Shown: positions 7,603-15,718, numbered from the stretch's first letter. The stretch: DNA of 25,057 nucleotides from JASFEQ01 sp050122535 (GCA_050122535.1 JASFIT010000012.1:1-25057), one strand, 5' to 3'. Numbers and translations: made by a program. Notes: generated by a model not told the origin, from the letters alone.

Positions 7603-7908
7603 TCATGGGCTTCCTCTTGCTTTGAGGTGAACGATGGTCGTTCCCCAGCTTGAGGGGCCGGTGTCCAGCTTGAATTCCAGGACCAAGGGATGATTTTCCA
7701 AGAGGCCATGAACGGTGCGTCGAAGCACGCCTTTGCCTTTTCCGTGGATAATTCTCACTTCGTAAATGTCTTTATCCACACACGCGCTGAGATACTCATC
7801 CACCAAAGAGGCCACCTCCTTGGGGTTGAATGTGTGGAGGTCGAGGACCCCGTCGATAGGGATATGGATTACGTTATCATTCTCTTCTGTAAAATCCCCT
7901 GGTTCCAC
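7603..7908 (-). CDS. Small Smr-domain protein
   Basis: A 101-residue protein that is almost entirely an Smr domain, the nuclease-like C-terminal domain of MutS2. It has the LDLHTFNPKEV motif near residues 22-32 and the HGKGKGVLR motif near 55-63. A hydrophobic ending (TTIVHLKAR) closes the domain. Stand-alone Smr proteins are proposed nucleases acting on DNA or RNA; those acting on stalled ribosomes are the best studied. The start is GTG at 7908, with GGAGAGA upstream inside the end of the preceding gene. It follows the unknown 112-residue gene by 4 bp, so the two form one transcript. Confidence 0.82.
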   Translation of the reverse strand: MEPGDFTEENDNVIHIPIDGVLDLHTFNPKEVASLVDEYLSACVDKDIYEVRIIHGKGKGVLRRTVHGLLENHPLVLEFKLDTGPSSWGTTIVHLKARGSP

Positions 7909-7912
7909 CCGT

Positions 7913-8251
7913 CTATACTCTCTCCAAATTTATTTGGTCCTGGAAATTTTCCGAGAGCGCATCGGTCAGGTTTTCATAATCTTTTTCCGTTTCCACTTCC
8001 ACCACAAGATCTCTATCATCCAACACCTTTAAGAAGCCATGTCTTTTAACCACTTCAATGACTTTTTTGACATCAGCGGTAACCCATCCCTTCATCCTCA
8101 GGACCAGTTCATCACCCTTAAAGGCGCGTTCTATGGTGAGATCAACCTGCCTCCTTTTGGCGTCCCACCCAACAACCGCTGGTTTGACAATAACCGGCGT
8201 GACTGGATCATGCATAGCAGCACAGCGAAACCAGAGTTTAGCGCGAATCAT
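7913..8251 (-). CDS. Hypothetical protein in operon with Smr protein
   Basis: A 112-residue soluble protein that I do not recognise. It is rich in charged residues, has no signal peptide or membrane segment, and reads as alternating beta strands and helices (VDLTIERAF, DELVLRMKGWV, VKKVIEVVKRHGF, DLVVEVET). The start at 8251 has GGGGT about 9 nt upstream. A second ATG at 8215 would remove the first 12 residues. It is 4 bp upstream of the Smr gene. It is divergent from glutamate dehydrogenase, sharing the ~180-bp intergenic region. No function can be assigned. Confidence 0.6.
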   Translation of the reverse strand: MIRAKLWFRCAAMHDPVTPVIVKPAVVGWDAKRRQVDLTIERAFKGDELVLRMKGWVTADVKKVIEVVKRHGFLKVLDDRDLVVEVETEKDYENLTDALSENFQDQINLERV

Positions 8252-8342
8252 TCTGCGACCCCGTGGAATTTTTTTCGAACACGATGAAGCTCACCGCAAC
8301 GATTTGAAAAATGGCCTCAAACACGTTGACCATTGCAAAAAA

Positions 8343-8371
8343 TTGTAAGACAAATGTATAGCGTATATACT
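8343..8371 (+). promoter_or_regulatory. Predicted sigma-70 promoter of glutamate dehydrogenase
   Basis: TTGTAA (8343-8348) and TATACT (8366-8371) are separated by exactly 17 nt and lie about 60 nt upstream of the gdhA ATG. This would give a leader of roughly 50 nt that contains the strong GGGAGG ribosome site. Confidence 0.55.
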
Positions 8372-8430
8372 AAATAGCAAGGGCATTGTCGATTTAAAAG
8401 ATTGGAATTTTGGATGATGGGAGGTACACG

Positions 8431-9684
8431 ATGGCCAAGTCTCGTTTCAATCCCTTTCGAACCGCTTTAGACCAATTCAATCAGTACGCAGAATATTTGG
8501 GCGTGGAAGAAAATATCAGGCGCCGCATTGCGGCCATTGATCGGGAACTAACTGTGAATTTTCCCGTTAAGATGGATGACGGGTCTCTGCAAATGTTTAT
8601 GGGATACCGAGTCCAGCATGATCGTTCACGCGGGCCCTTTAAGGGAGGAATTCGGTATCACCCTGAAGTAAACCTGGATGAGATCCGCGCAATGGCCATG
8701 TTGATGACTTGGAAATGCGCCGTTGTGGGCATCCCCTATGGAGGCGCCAAAGGCGGCGTGTGCTGCAATCCCAAAGAGATGTCAAAAGGGGAGATCGAGC
8801 GTCTGACCAGGCGGTTTACCAGTGAGATTTCCCTTCTCATCGGTCCAGAAAGCGATATCCCGGCCCCCGATATGTACACGAATGCTCAGGTCATGGCATG
8901 GATCATGGACACGTATAGCATGAACAAGGGGTATTCGGTGCCTGGTGTGGTGACTGGGAAACCATTAAGTATTGGGGGATCCCTGGGTCGTGAAGAGGCG
9001 ACGGGAAGGGGTTGTGTATTCAATACACAATTCCTGGCGCAGGAGCAGGGGGTTTCGTTGGATGAAAGCAAATTCGCAGTCCAGGGTTTTGGGCAGGTGG
9101 GAGGGGTCGTGGCGCGTCTCTTCCATGAGTTAGGTGGCCGGGTTGTGGCGGTGAGTGATTCTTCAGGCGGCGTCTATAATCCAAAGGGGCTCCAGATCGC
9201 TGCCCTGCGCCAGCACAAGCAAGAGACAGGAAGGTTGTCCGATTTCCCTGGCGCCGATGACATCAACTCTGATGAGGTCCTCCAGGTGTCTTGTGATATC
9301 CTCGTCCCTGCTGCCCTCGGGCACCAGATCACTTCGGAAAATGCCGCAAAGATCCAGGCCCAGATCATTGCAGAAGCAGCCAACGGACCGGTGGACCCAG
9401 ATGGAGAAGAGATATTACTGGATGCAGGCAAGGTGCTCCTCCCTGACATTTTGACCAATGCGGGGGGCGCCGTCGTTTCCTATTTCGAGTGGGTGCAAAA
9501 CAGGCAGAAGCTCTTTTGGGAGGAGGCGGATGTCAACAAGCGCCTCCACCAGATCCTGAACAAGGCATTCAATGAGGTCTACACCATCGCCCAGGAGAAA
9601 AGGATTGATTTGAGACGAGCCGCTTATGTCCTTGCCATCGACAGGGTGGCAGAAGCGGTGAGAGATCGAGGAATCTTCCCCTAA
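8431..9684 (+). CDS. gdhA: Glu/Leu/Phe/Val dehydrogenase family, glutamate dehydrogenase
   Basis: A 417-residue hexameric-type amino-acid dehydrogenase that interconverts glutamate and 2-oxoglutarate plus ammonia. The substrate domain carries GYRVQHDRSRGPFKGGIRYH (near residue 60) and PYGGAKGGV, whose Lys is catalytic. It continues with PAPDMYTNAQVMAWI and TGKPLSIGGSLGREEATGRG. The Rossmann domain holds the nucleotide fingerprint GFGQVGG near residue 217. The C-terminal DILTNAGGAVVSYFEWVQN is diagnostic of the family. The start at 8431 has a GGGAGG site 5 nt upstream; the frame extends 7 codons further but without such a site. It stands alone with its own promoter. Confidence 0.93.
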   Translation: MAKSRFNPFRTALDQFNQYAEYLGVEENIRRRIAAIDRELTVNFPVKMDDGSLQMFMGYRVQHDRSRGPFKGGIRYHPEVNLDEIRAMAMLMTWKCAVVGIPYGGAKGGVCCNPKEMSKGEIERLTRRFTSEISLLIGPESDIPAPDMYTNAQVMAWIMDTYSMNKGYSVPGVVTGKPLSIGGSLGREEATGRGCVFNTQFLAQEQGVSLDESKFAVQGFGQVGGVVARLFHELGGRVVAVSDSSGGVYNPKGLQIAALRQHKQETGRLSDFPGADDINSDEVLQVSCDILVPAALGHQITSENAAKIQAQIIAEAANGPVDPDGEEILLDAGKVLLPDILTNAGGAVVSYFEWVQNRQKLFWEEADVNKRLHQILNKAFNEVYTIAQEKRIDLRRAAYVLAIDRVAEAVRDRGIFP

Positions 9685-10068
9685 ACTTACCTTTACAGAC
9701 AATTCCAGCGTCACAGCAAAGGATATGGGTCCAGATACCCGGCACTGCCCAAGCCCCGCAAGAGCTAGTAGGACGAAGCCACGGCCCTTTTCGAAAGGCC
9801 GTATCTCAAAAAAATTCCACCGCATCCCGCAGCGACCCAATATTTTGCGGTTTGCGCCTCTGCGCCCATGGGAGTCTCCGGTTACTTTGTTAAACCGCAA
9901 AATATTGGGTCACCGCCCACTCACTCAGTAGATGCGGCCTTGAGAAAAGGGGCGTGGCTTCGGAGTGAAAGAGCAAAGCTCTACTTTACCGGTGCGAACA
10001 CTGAAGCATCTTTCCAGGAGCAAAGCTTAACTATACCATCGCGCCCTACGGGATGGGTTTTGAGATGA
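9685..10068. other. 384-bp intergenic region with nested inverted repeats
   Basis: No coding sequence is supported between gdhA and lemA. The region is dominated by the nested palindrome at 9774-9962. To its right are a small AGAGC/GCTCT hairpin around 9967-9985 and a CCATC/GATGG stem near 10036-10057. The latter could act in termination of the leftward lemA transcript, but it lacks a T-tract. Confidence 0.5.
9774..9962. repeat. ~190-bp interrupted palindrome (MITE-like or structured RNA)
   Basis: Three nested inverted arms share nearly one centre. The outer arms 9774-9800 and 9936-9962 match at about 24 of 27 positions. The middle arms are CCGCATC (9820-9826) and GATGCGG (9931-9937). The inner arms 9834-9853 and 9892-9911 are a perfect 20-bp inverted repeat (GACCCAATATTTTGCGGTTT and its complement). 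The unpaired centre is about 38 nt. It lies downstream of gdhA and carries no ORF of interest. The family is unknown to me. Confidence 0.75.
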
Positions 10069-10644
10069 CTAAAACTTAACCTTGGGTGCTTCCTGTCGCT
10101 CTTTGGGGACTTCGAAGAAGGCGGCTTTTTCAAAACCGAACATTCCAGCAAGGAGGTTGGTGGGAAAACGCCGAATCCTGATGTTGTAAACTTTGACGGT
10201 TTCGTTGTAACGACGGCGTTCAACGGCAATGCGGTTTTCGGTTCCCGCCAGCTCATCCTGGAGGCGGATGAAATTGGTATTTGATTTCAAGTCTGGATAA
10301 CGCTCCACGACCAGCAACAATCGGGAGAGGGCAGCCGACAGTCCATTGTTGGCCGAAATTTTATCATTAATGGTCGTGGCGCCACCCACCTTGGCCCGCG
10401 CTTCAGTGACCTTGAGAAATACCTCTTTTTCTTGGGCCGCATAACCCTTTACCGTCTCCACCAGGTTAGGGATCAGGTCATAACGGCGTTGGAGCTGATT
10501 CTCCACCTGAGCCCAGGCCGCTTTCACGCCCTCGTCCATGGTCACAAGGCTGTTGTAGGTCCCTTTCAGGTAGGAGTAGGGAATCAGAATAACAACGATA
10601 ACAATAGCGGCAATGACGAGTAATTTTTTTTGCTTGCTGGTCAT
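10069..10644 (-). CDS. lemA: LemA family protein
   Basis: A 191-residue membrane-anchored LemA protein. A single N-terminal transmembrane helix (LLVIAAIVIVVILIPYSYL) is followed by the family signature YNSLVTMDEGVKAAWAQVENQLQRRYDLIPNL. Long helices and the terminal NLLAGMFGFEKAAFFEV motif complete it. The start at 10644 is chosen because GGGAGG lies just upstream, overlapping the end of the nucleotidyltransferase gene whose stop is 1 nt before this ATG. LemA genes are commonly linked with TPM-domain genes, as here; the family's biochemical role is unsettled. Confidence 0.92.
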   Translation of the reverse strand: MTSKQKKLLVIAAIVIVVILIPYSYLKGTYNSLVTMDEGVKAAWAQVENQLQRRYDLIPNLVETVKGYAAQEKEVFLKVTEARAKVGGATTINDKISANNGLSAALSRLLLVVERYPDLKSNTNFIRLQDELAGTENRIAVERRRYNETVKVYNIRIRRFPTNLLAGMFGFEKAAFFEVPKERQEAPKVKF

Positions 10645-10645
10645 T

Positions 10646-11377
10646 TCATCCTCCCAATGTATCAACGATTTTTGAAAGCTTTCGTACTTCCTTCAGATAG
10701 GCCTGAAACAAGGATTTGGTCTCTGTATCGTCTGGTTTTATCTTTTCTTCTTTGATGTCGAGGAGTTTTTGAAAAAGTTCTCCGTCCAAGTCAAAGGCAT
10801 CACATGTGAGATTAACAACGTCTCGCCTTTCTTCGGGGATTTCTTTCTCTTTAAGATATAGGAGCGCATCGAAGATGGCGACAAAGGCCTGAATGGACTG
10901 GCCAATGACGCCCCTTAAGGCCTTCCCCTTGCCGCCGGTCTCCATGAAGGCCTCCCTGAGCAAGAGCAGTTTCCCTTTGATCTCACGTTCACACTGCAGC
11001 CGCACAAATTGGGGATCAAGGTAGAGGTGTTTCAAGATATCTTTTCCATAGACCAGTACATGGCTGCGCTGAAAGTTCAGATATTCAATAGGGAAGACAT
11101 CCAGGGAGGATTCCACGTAAAGTTCTGTGAGAAAAAGGGGAATGGCCACCTTCCGTTTTTGCCAGGTCTCCACCACCTTAAAGGCCAGGTCAAGGCGTTC
11201 GATCCCCTCTTCAGAGAGGACAATCATAAAATTGATGTCCGACTTTCCAGGCCGATAATCTCGGCCTGCGGCACTTCCATACAGGATGATGCTTACAAGG
11301 TCATCGCCAAAGAGGCCTTTGTAGTCATCAATAATAGCCGGGAATATCTCCTTCGGATCTTGTACAGTCTTCGCCAT
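10646..11377 (-). CDS. Nucleotidyltransferase-domain protein with altered DxD motif
   Basis: A 243-residue protein with an N-terminal nucleotidyltransferase domain. SIILYGSAAGRDYRPGKSDI spans residues 29-48 and continues NFMIVL. The usual second Asp of the GS...DxD site is Asn49 (DIN), which may weaken catalysis or mark a subfamily. The C-terminal half is helical and resembles the helical domain that follows such nucleotidyltransferase domains. The start at 11377 has AAAGGAG at good spacing; a GTG two codons upstream is less likely. It sits between the TPM gene and lemA in one leftward operon, 1 nt from lemA. The substrate is unknown. Confidence 0.75.
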   Translation of the reverse strand: MAKTVQDPKEIFPAIIDDYKGLFGDDLVSIILYGSAAGRDYRPGKSDINFMIVLSEEGIERLDLAFKVVETWQKRKVAIPLFLTELYVESSLDVFPIEYLNFQRSHVLVYGKDILKHLYLDPQFVRLQCEREIKGKLLLLREAFMETGGKGKALRGVIGQSIQAFVAIFDALLYLKEKEIPEERRDVVNLTCDAFDLDGELFQKLLDIKEEKIKPDDTETKSLFQAYLKEVRKLSKIVDTLGG

Positions 11378-11400
11378 AAGCACTCCTTTTGAATCCTATC

Positions 11401-12183
11401 TTAAAAACCCCCTCCTGCGCCTCCACCGCCGCTCATCCCTCCGCCGAATCCACCAAAACCGCCACCAAAGCCTCCGAAACTGCCCCCGAATCCTCCGCTG
11501 CCATACCTGGGGCCGCCTCCGCCCATGAGCAGGGGAAGGAAAAATATCCAGGACCCGCCACGCCGCCTGCCCACAAACATAAAGAGGAAAAAGATCAGCA
11601 AAAGGGGGATAAAAGAGAGACGGGATCTTCTCTTTTTCGGGGCCCTCACGGGTACCTGACCGGTCAATGTCACGCCTGAATCTTTGGCAATGATCTGGGA
11701 AACGGCTGCCGTGCCGTTTAGCAGACCCTCGCCAAACTTGTTATGTTTCAGATAGGGAAGCATATAGCGATCCCGTATCTCACCCGCAAGACCATCGGGG
11801 ATTATGCCCTCAAGACCATAACCCACCTCGATGCGCATTTTTCTTTCTTTGATCGTAACAAAGATGAGAACCCCTTTGTCTTCCCCTTTTTTCCCTACGC
11901 CCCATACTTCATATAGACGGTTTGCATACTCATTGTAATCTTCACCGCCAATATCTGGCATGGTGACAACCACCACAGGAGTCCCTGTCTTGTTAAGCAG
12001 CTCTGACGTGATGCTGACAAGCTTTTGTTCGTAGGTTTGAGGGATCACGTTGGCAAAATCATTGATGAGTCCCTTTGGCTTAGGAAAAGGCTGTTCAGCC
12101 AAAGTGGCAAGGGGAGTCAAAAGAAAGGCGAGGGTAAAGATAAATGGGAGCGTGCCCTTTTTTATGTGCAAGAATAAACGCAT
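11401..12183 (-). CDS. TPM-domain protein with glycine-rich C-terminal tail
   Basis: A 260-residue exported membrane protein. The N-terminus (MRLFLHIKKGTLPFIFTLAF...ATLAEQ) is a signal peptide. The TPM (Psb32/MOLO-1) domain begins at KGLINDFANVIPQ and contains the typical TGTPVVVVTM, DKGVLIFVTIKERKMRIEVGYGLEG and DGLAGEIRDRYMLPYLK segments. A basic loop (KKRRSR) and a transmembrane stretch follow, ending in a long repetitive Gly/Phe/Ser tail (GGFGGSFGGFGGGFGGFGGG). This architecture is standard for bacterial TPM proteins partnered with LemA. The start at 12183 is the first ATG; no clear ribosome site is visible, and a TTG at 12219 remains possible. Confidence 0.85.
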   Translation of the reverse strand: MRLFLHIKKGTLPFIFTLAFLLTPLATLAEQPFPKPKGLINDFANVIPQTYEQKLVSITSELLNKTGTPVVVVTMPDIGGEDYNEYANRLYEVWGVGKKGEDKGVLIFVTIKERKMRIEVGYGLEGIIPDGLAGEIRDRYMLPYLKHNKFGEGLLNGTAAVSQIIAKDSGVTLTGQVPVRAPKKRRSRLSFIPLLLIFFLFMFVGRRRGGSWIFFLPLLMGGGGPRYGSGGFGGSFGGFGGGFGGFGGGMSGGGGAGGGF

Positions 12184-12239
12184 ATTTTGTAGCAAGGTTG
12201 AGATATAGCTTTTGTGCAATTGTGATTATCACAGGCTTG

Positions 12240-14459
12240 CTAATTTATCAACTCAAGCATTTTGTCAACCTTTGTCGTTGGTTCCTTGCAGGCGTAGTTC
12301 ATGCAGACATAGGCCGTGGCCTTGCCATCAAGGCTTTCCTGATACTTAATGTACTCGGCCAGCTTGTCCACGCGAGGGGATTTCATGTCCGCTGGACGAA
12401 AAAGGGTTACCTTGTTGGGAATAAAGCGGCTTCGGAGGGCCTCTAACATCTCCTTGGTATCATTCGCCTCAGACTTGCCAACAATAACCACCTCGTAGGA
12501 AGGTCCTATCCCGAAATCCACGGCCACGAGCAATTGGGTATAGCCGGACGGAAATTGCTTCACGGCCTTGGAAAAGGCGCGCCCAATGTCCATAGCCCTC
12601 TCTTCCAAGTGGGTATTTGCGGTAAAACGTGCAAGCCTCAGCAGGTTTAACATGGCCACAGCGTTACCCGATGGAACAGCCCCATCATAGATTTCTTTTT
12701 TGCGAACGAGCAGGGCCTCTCCATCATCCGGTGTGAAGAAGAGTCCACCCGACTTGTCATCCCAGAAGTGCTTCAGCATCTCCTCATTCAGTTTCAACGC
12801 CGTTTCTAGATAATGCGCATCAAACGTGGCCTCATAGAGTTCGATCAAACCCCAAATGAGAAAGGCATAATCATCCACGTTGGCCGTAATCCCGGCTTGG
12901 CCGTCCCGGTACCGATGGAGGAGACGACCATTGGGTTTTCGCATCTGGTCAAGGATGAATCCAACAGCCTTCTCGGCCGCTTCCGCATAGCTTGGCTCCC
13001 CAAAGGCCCGGGATCCTTTGGCAAGGGCGGCGATCATCAGGCCATTCCAATCCGTCAGGACTTTGTCATCCTTGTGCGGATGGATACGTTTTTCGCGGGC
13101 CGCAAAGAGTTCCTCTCGTACCGACTCTAACAGATCCTGGAGATTTTGTTCTGGCATCTTCAGGTCCGAGGCCATGTCAGACCGGGATTTCTTGAGATGC
13201 AAGATATTGGCACCCGTTTTCTTCCCTGTCGCCTCTTCCAAAAAATTGCCCTCCTTTTCCACGTTGAACAATTCTATCAGGAAATCGGCTTCTTTCTTTG
13301 TGACGACCTCACGAATTTCCGCCTCTGTCCAGACATAGAACTTCCCTTCAACACCTTCACTATCGGCATCTTCGGCAGAGTAAAATCCCCCGGTAGGCGC
13401 GGTCATATCCCGTAAAACATAGGCAAAGATTTCTTCTGCCGTCTTTTTATACTCTGCATTTTCCATGGCCTGATAGGCTTCCACGTAGGCCATGGCCAGC
13501 ATAGCCTGGTCGTAGAGCATTTTTTCAAAATGGGGCACCAGCCATTCCTGGTCCGTGGCGTAGCGATGGAACCCCAAACCCATATGGTCGTAAATACCGC
13601 CCTGTCGCATTTCCCGGAGGGTTTTCTCAACCATTTGGAGGGCCTTCTGATTGTTTGTCCGTTTCCAATAACGCAGTAGGAAGTAAAAGTTATGGGGGGT
13701 GGGGAACTTAGGCGCTTTGCTGAACCCCCCAAACCTTTCGTCAAAGCGTTCGGCCAGCTGCTCATAGGCAGCATCTAAAGTTGAAGATTCAGGTCCTTGT
13801 CCCGGAGAGTCACTTTCCACAGATGTGAGGGCTCCCACGATTTTTTCGGCAGAATCCAAGACCTCATGCCGGCGCTCCTTCCAGACCTGCTTGACCCGGG
13901 GAATGAGCTCCGTCATTCCCATTCTTCCAAATCGGCTTTCCTTTGGAACATAGGTTGCGGCGAAGAAGGGCCTTTTGTCCGGCGTCATAATGATACTAAG
14001 AGGCCATCCCCCACTGCCCGTCAAGATTTGACAGACGGTCATATAGATATGGTCTAGATCGGGCCTCTCTTCCCGGTCCACTTTGATGGAGACGAAGGCC
14101 TCATTCATTAGCTTGGCCACCTCATGGTCCTCAAAGGATTCCCGCTCCATGACGTGGCACCAGTGACAGGTGGAATAGCCAATGGACAAAAATATGGGTT
14201 TGGCTTCCTTTTGCGCCTTCTTAAATGCCTCTTCTCCCCAGGGGTACCAGTCCACAGGGTTATATGCATGTTGCAGCAGATAAGGGCTTTTCTCATGAAT
14301 CAGGCGGTTCGGTCGTTTCTCTGCGTTCTTGTATTCTTTTGCGTGTGCCATAGGTATTGGTCTCCAAGTATTTAGCGCTAATAGGATTAAAGTAAGCACG
14401 ATAATTGACTTAACAATGATTGTGGCTGAACACGATGTGTAAACGCTTTTAGAATTCAT
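12240..14459 (-). CDS. DUF255/YyaL-type thioredoxin-domain protein
   Basis: A 739-residue protein of the DUF255 (YyaL, SSP411-like) family. A thioredoxin-like domain is followed by an (alpha/alpha)6 barrel related to N-acylglucosamine epimerases. The signature NRLIHEKSPYLLQHAYNPVD starts at residue 51 and the CxxC pair is C98/C101 (STCHWCHVM). GGWPLSIIMTPDKRPFFAATY, FSKAPKFPTPHNF and HKDDKVLTDWNGLMIAAL also fit. The ATG at 14459 adds a signal-peptide-like N-terminus ending AHA/KE near residue 40. That ATG has no ribosome site, whereas Met37 (14351) has a GGAG about 10 nt upstream and would make a cytoplasmic protein of usual length. The N-terminal coding region resembles a nearby duplicated segment. 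Confidence 0.85.
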   Translation of the reverse strand: MNSKSVYTSCSATIIVKSIIVLTLILLALNTWRPIPMAHAKEYKNAEKRPNRLIHEKSPYLLQHAYNPVDWYPWGEEAFKKAQKEAKPIFLSIGYSTCHWCHVMERESFEDHEVAKLMNEAFVSIKVDREERPDLDHIYMTVCQILTGSGGWPLSIIMTPDKRPFFAATYVPKESRFGRMGMTELIPRVKQVWKERRHEVLDSAEKIVGALTSVESDSPGQGPESSTLDAAYEQLAERFDERFGGFSKAPKFPTPHNFYFLLRYWKRTNNQKALQMVEKTLREMRQGGIYDHMGLGFHRYATDQEWLVPHFEKMLYDQAMLAMAYVEAYQAMENAEYKKTAEEIFAYVLRDMTAPTGGFYSAEDADSEGVEGKFYVWTEAEIREVVTKKEADFLIELFNVEKEGNFLEEATGKKTGANILHLKKSRSDMASDLKMPEQNLQDLLESVREELFAAREKRIHPHKDDKVLTDWNGLMIAALAKGSRAFGEPSYAEAAEKAVGFILDQMRKPNGRLLHRYRDGQAGITANVDDYAFLIWGLIELYEATFDAHYLETALKLNEEMLKHFWDDKSGGLFFTPDDGEALLVRKKEIYDGAVPSGNAVAMLNLLRLARFTANTHLEERAMDIGRAFSKAVKQFPSGYTQLLVAVDFGIGPSYEVVIVGKSEANDTKEMLEALRSRFIPNKVTLFRPADMKSPRVDKLAEYIKYQESLDGKATAYVCMNYACKEPTTKVDKMLELIN
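14368..14430. repeat. Direct repeat copy 1, inside the 5' end of the DUF255 gene
   Basis: This segment encodes the hydrophobic stretch of the putative signal peptide and closely matches 14498-14560 at a 130-bp offset. Shared blocks are GCTA-TAGGATTAAA-TAAGCAC and CTTAACAAT-ATT-TGGC. Confidence 0.65.
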
Positions 14460-14497
14460 TGGATTTATTTGGCGTTAATGTGAATATTGCGTTTAAT

Positions 14498-14560
14498 GTA
14501 TCGAATGCTATTAGGATTAAACTAAGCACTAAGAAGTGTCTTAACAATAATTCTGGCATA
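14498..14560. repeat. Direct repeat copy 2, decayed duplicate upstream of the DUF255 gene
   Basis: Read on the minus strand this copy begins ATGAACATATG and would encode MNICALIYARIIVKTLL before a stop. The DUF255 N-terminus reads MNSKSVYTSC then SATIIVKSII. One extra base relative to copy 1 breaks the frame, so copy 2 looks like a dead duplicate of the gene's 5' end. AGACCCA/TGGGTCT forms a short hairpin just beyond it (14583-14601). Confidence 0.55.
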
Positions 14561-14693
14561 GATTAATGCACATATGTTCATAAGACCCAAAGGATGGGTC
14601 TGGCCTAAATAGGAGGGTTGATGTGATCTGACTGGGGTTTGGGATTTCAGGGAATTTATAGGGTCCTTTTTGGGGGAGATCCCCGGAAGAAGA

Positions 14694-15131
14694 TTATGGC
14701 TTGCTTTCAATGGCGATTATATCCCCGGGCCGGATTTTTCCGCCCTCTAGCACGCGGGCAAAGATGCCCTCTTTCGGCATAATGCAGTCGCCGGCCTTAT
14801 AATAAATGGCGCATCTATTGTGGCATTCTTTGCCAATCTGGGTAACCTCCACGCGCACGCGATCTCCCAGCCTCAATTGGGTCCCAATCGGTATTTCATG
14901 CCAGTCGATCCCAGAGGTGGCGATGTTCTCGGCGAAATCACCAAAGGTCACCTCGAGCCCTTGATTGCGAGCCTGTTCAATGCTTTCGGCTGCCAGGAAG
15001 CTTACCTGGCGATGCCAGGGGCCTGCATGGGCATCGCCCTCTATGCCATGTTCTTGAACGAGGAGGGCCTCATCCACGATCTTCTTGCGGGTTCCCTTTT
15101 TCTTGCTGACGGCAACGGAGACAATTTTCAT
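14694..15131 (-). CDS. MOSC-domain protein
   Basis: A 145-residue stand-alone MOSC domain, the fold found at the C-terminus of molybdenum cofactor sulfurases. MKIVSVAVSKKKGTRKKIVD opens it, followed by the conserved HGIEGDAHAGPWHRQVSFLAAESIE, the FGDFAENIATSGIDW motif, and GKECHNRCAIYYKAGDCIMPKEGIFARVL. Cysteines in the last segment (GKECHNRC...C) are typical of the family and may bind sulfur or a metal. The ATG at 15131 follows AGGGAA; a GTG one codon upstream is possible. It lies 30 bp downstream of the two-CW HTH gene on the same strand. The FmdE and molybdopterin-binding genes nearby fit a Mo/W cofactor theme. Confidence 0.88.
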   Translation of the reverse strand: MKIVSVAVSKKKGTRKKIVDEALLVQEHGIEGDAHAGPWHRQVSFLAAESIEQARNQGLEVTFGDFAENIATSGIDWHEIPIGTQLRLGDRVRVEVTQIGKECHNRCAIYYKAGDCIMPKEGIFARVLEGGKIRPGDIIAIESKP

Positions 15132-15163
15132 CACAGATTCCCTAATTGACGCGAAATCAGGTG

Positions 15164-15559
15164 CTACGCCCCTTTCGCTTTGGGTGTTAGTAGAGGCGCA
15201 AAGACCTCACAAGTTCTGCACATCTTTATCTTTTCACCCCAATCCTGTTGAACGGTCCCCTCGCAGATGGTGCCGTTAATGAACCAACAGAGCTTGCCGG
15301 CGCGAAATTCCCATGCAGGGCATTGTTTTTTCTGAAAAGAAGGGCATTTTTTGACGGTCCAGCAGGATTTGATTTTTTCATCCTTCTCCTTTTTTCGGGC
15401 GAACAGGAAGAGCATCTGCCGTTCCGCATGAATAGGAATCCTTCGCCATCCCTGCTCGTAGCTGTGTACAGCTTTGAGGGAAGTGCCCAACAGTTCAGCC
15501 ATCTGCTTCTGCGTTTTGCCCAGTTCCTTCCGAATATGTACGAATTCCTCTTTCTTCAT
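15164..15559 (-). CDS. HTH protein with cysteine-rich two-CW domain
   Basis: A 131-residue protein. Residues 1-55 are an XRE-type helix-turn-helix (KTQKQMAELLGTSLKAVHSYEQGWRRIP). Residues 62-120 hold seven cysteines: C66, C72, C80, C91, C99, C114 and C117, with CW at 66-67 and 91-92, CPAWEF and CRTCEVF. This is the two-CW arrangement seen in delta-proteobacterial proteins and likely binds zinc or an iron-sulfur cluster. A strong GGAGG lies 6 nt before the ATG at 15559. The gene precedes the MOSC gene on the same strand, so it may regulate it in response to metal or redox state; this is inference. Confidence 0.8.
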   Translation of the reverse strand: MKKEEFVHIRKELGKTQKQMAELLGTSLKAVHSYEQGWRRIPIHAERQMLFLFARKKEKDEKIKSCWTVKKCPSFQKKQCPAWEFRAGKLCWFINGTICEGTVQQDWGEKIKMCRTCEVFAPLLTPKAKGA

Positions 15560-15644
15560 AAATGCCTCCGGAAAACAATTTTAGGACTGGAGCCCAATCA
15601 TTCCACCCGAATGAAACTATGTCACAATGTGGCCCCCATAATCA

Positions 15645-15680
15645 AGAAAAAACCCCGTTCCCCCTGGAAAGGGAACGGGG
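15645..15680 (-). terminator. Rho-independent terminator of the hao-type operon
   Basis: A perfect 10-bp stem (CCCCGTTCCC / GGGAACGGGG, 15653-15662 and 15671-15680) with an 8-nt loop is followed, on the minus strand, by TTTTTTC. It sits 39 bp past the octaheme cytochrome stop codon and is the clearest terminator in the window. Confidence 0.85.
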
Positions 15681-15718
15681 CATGGTAGGAAAGGGGTTAA
15701 TGCGCTTAAGGGTATATT

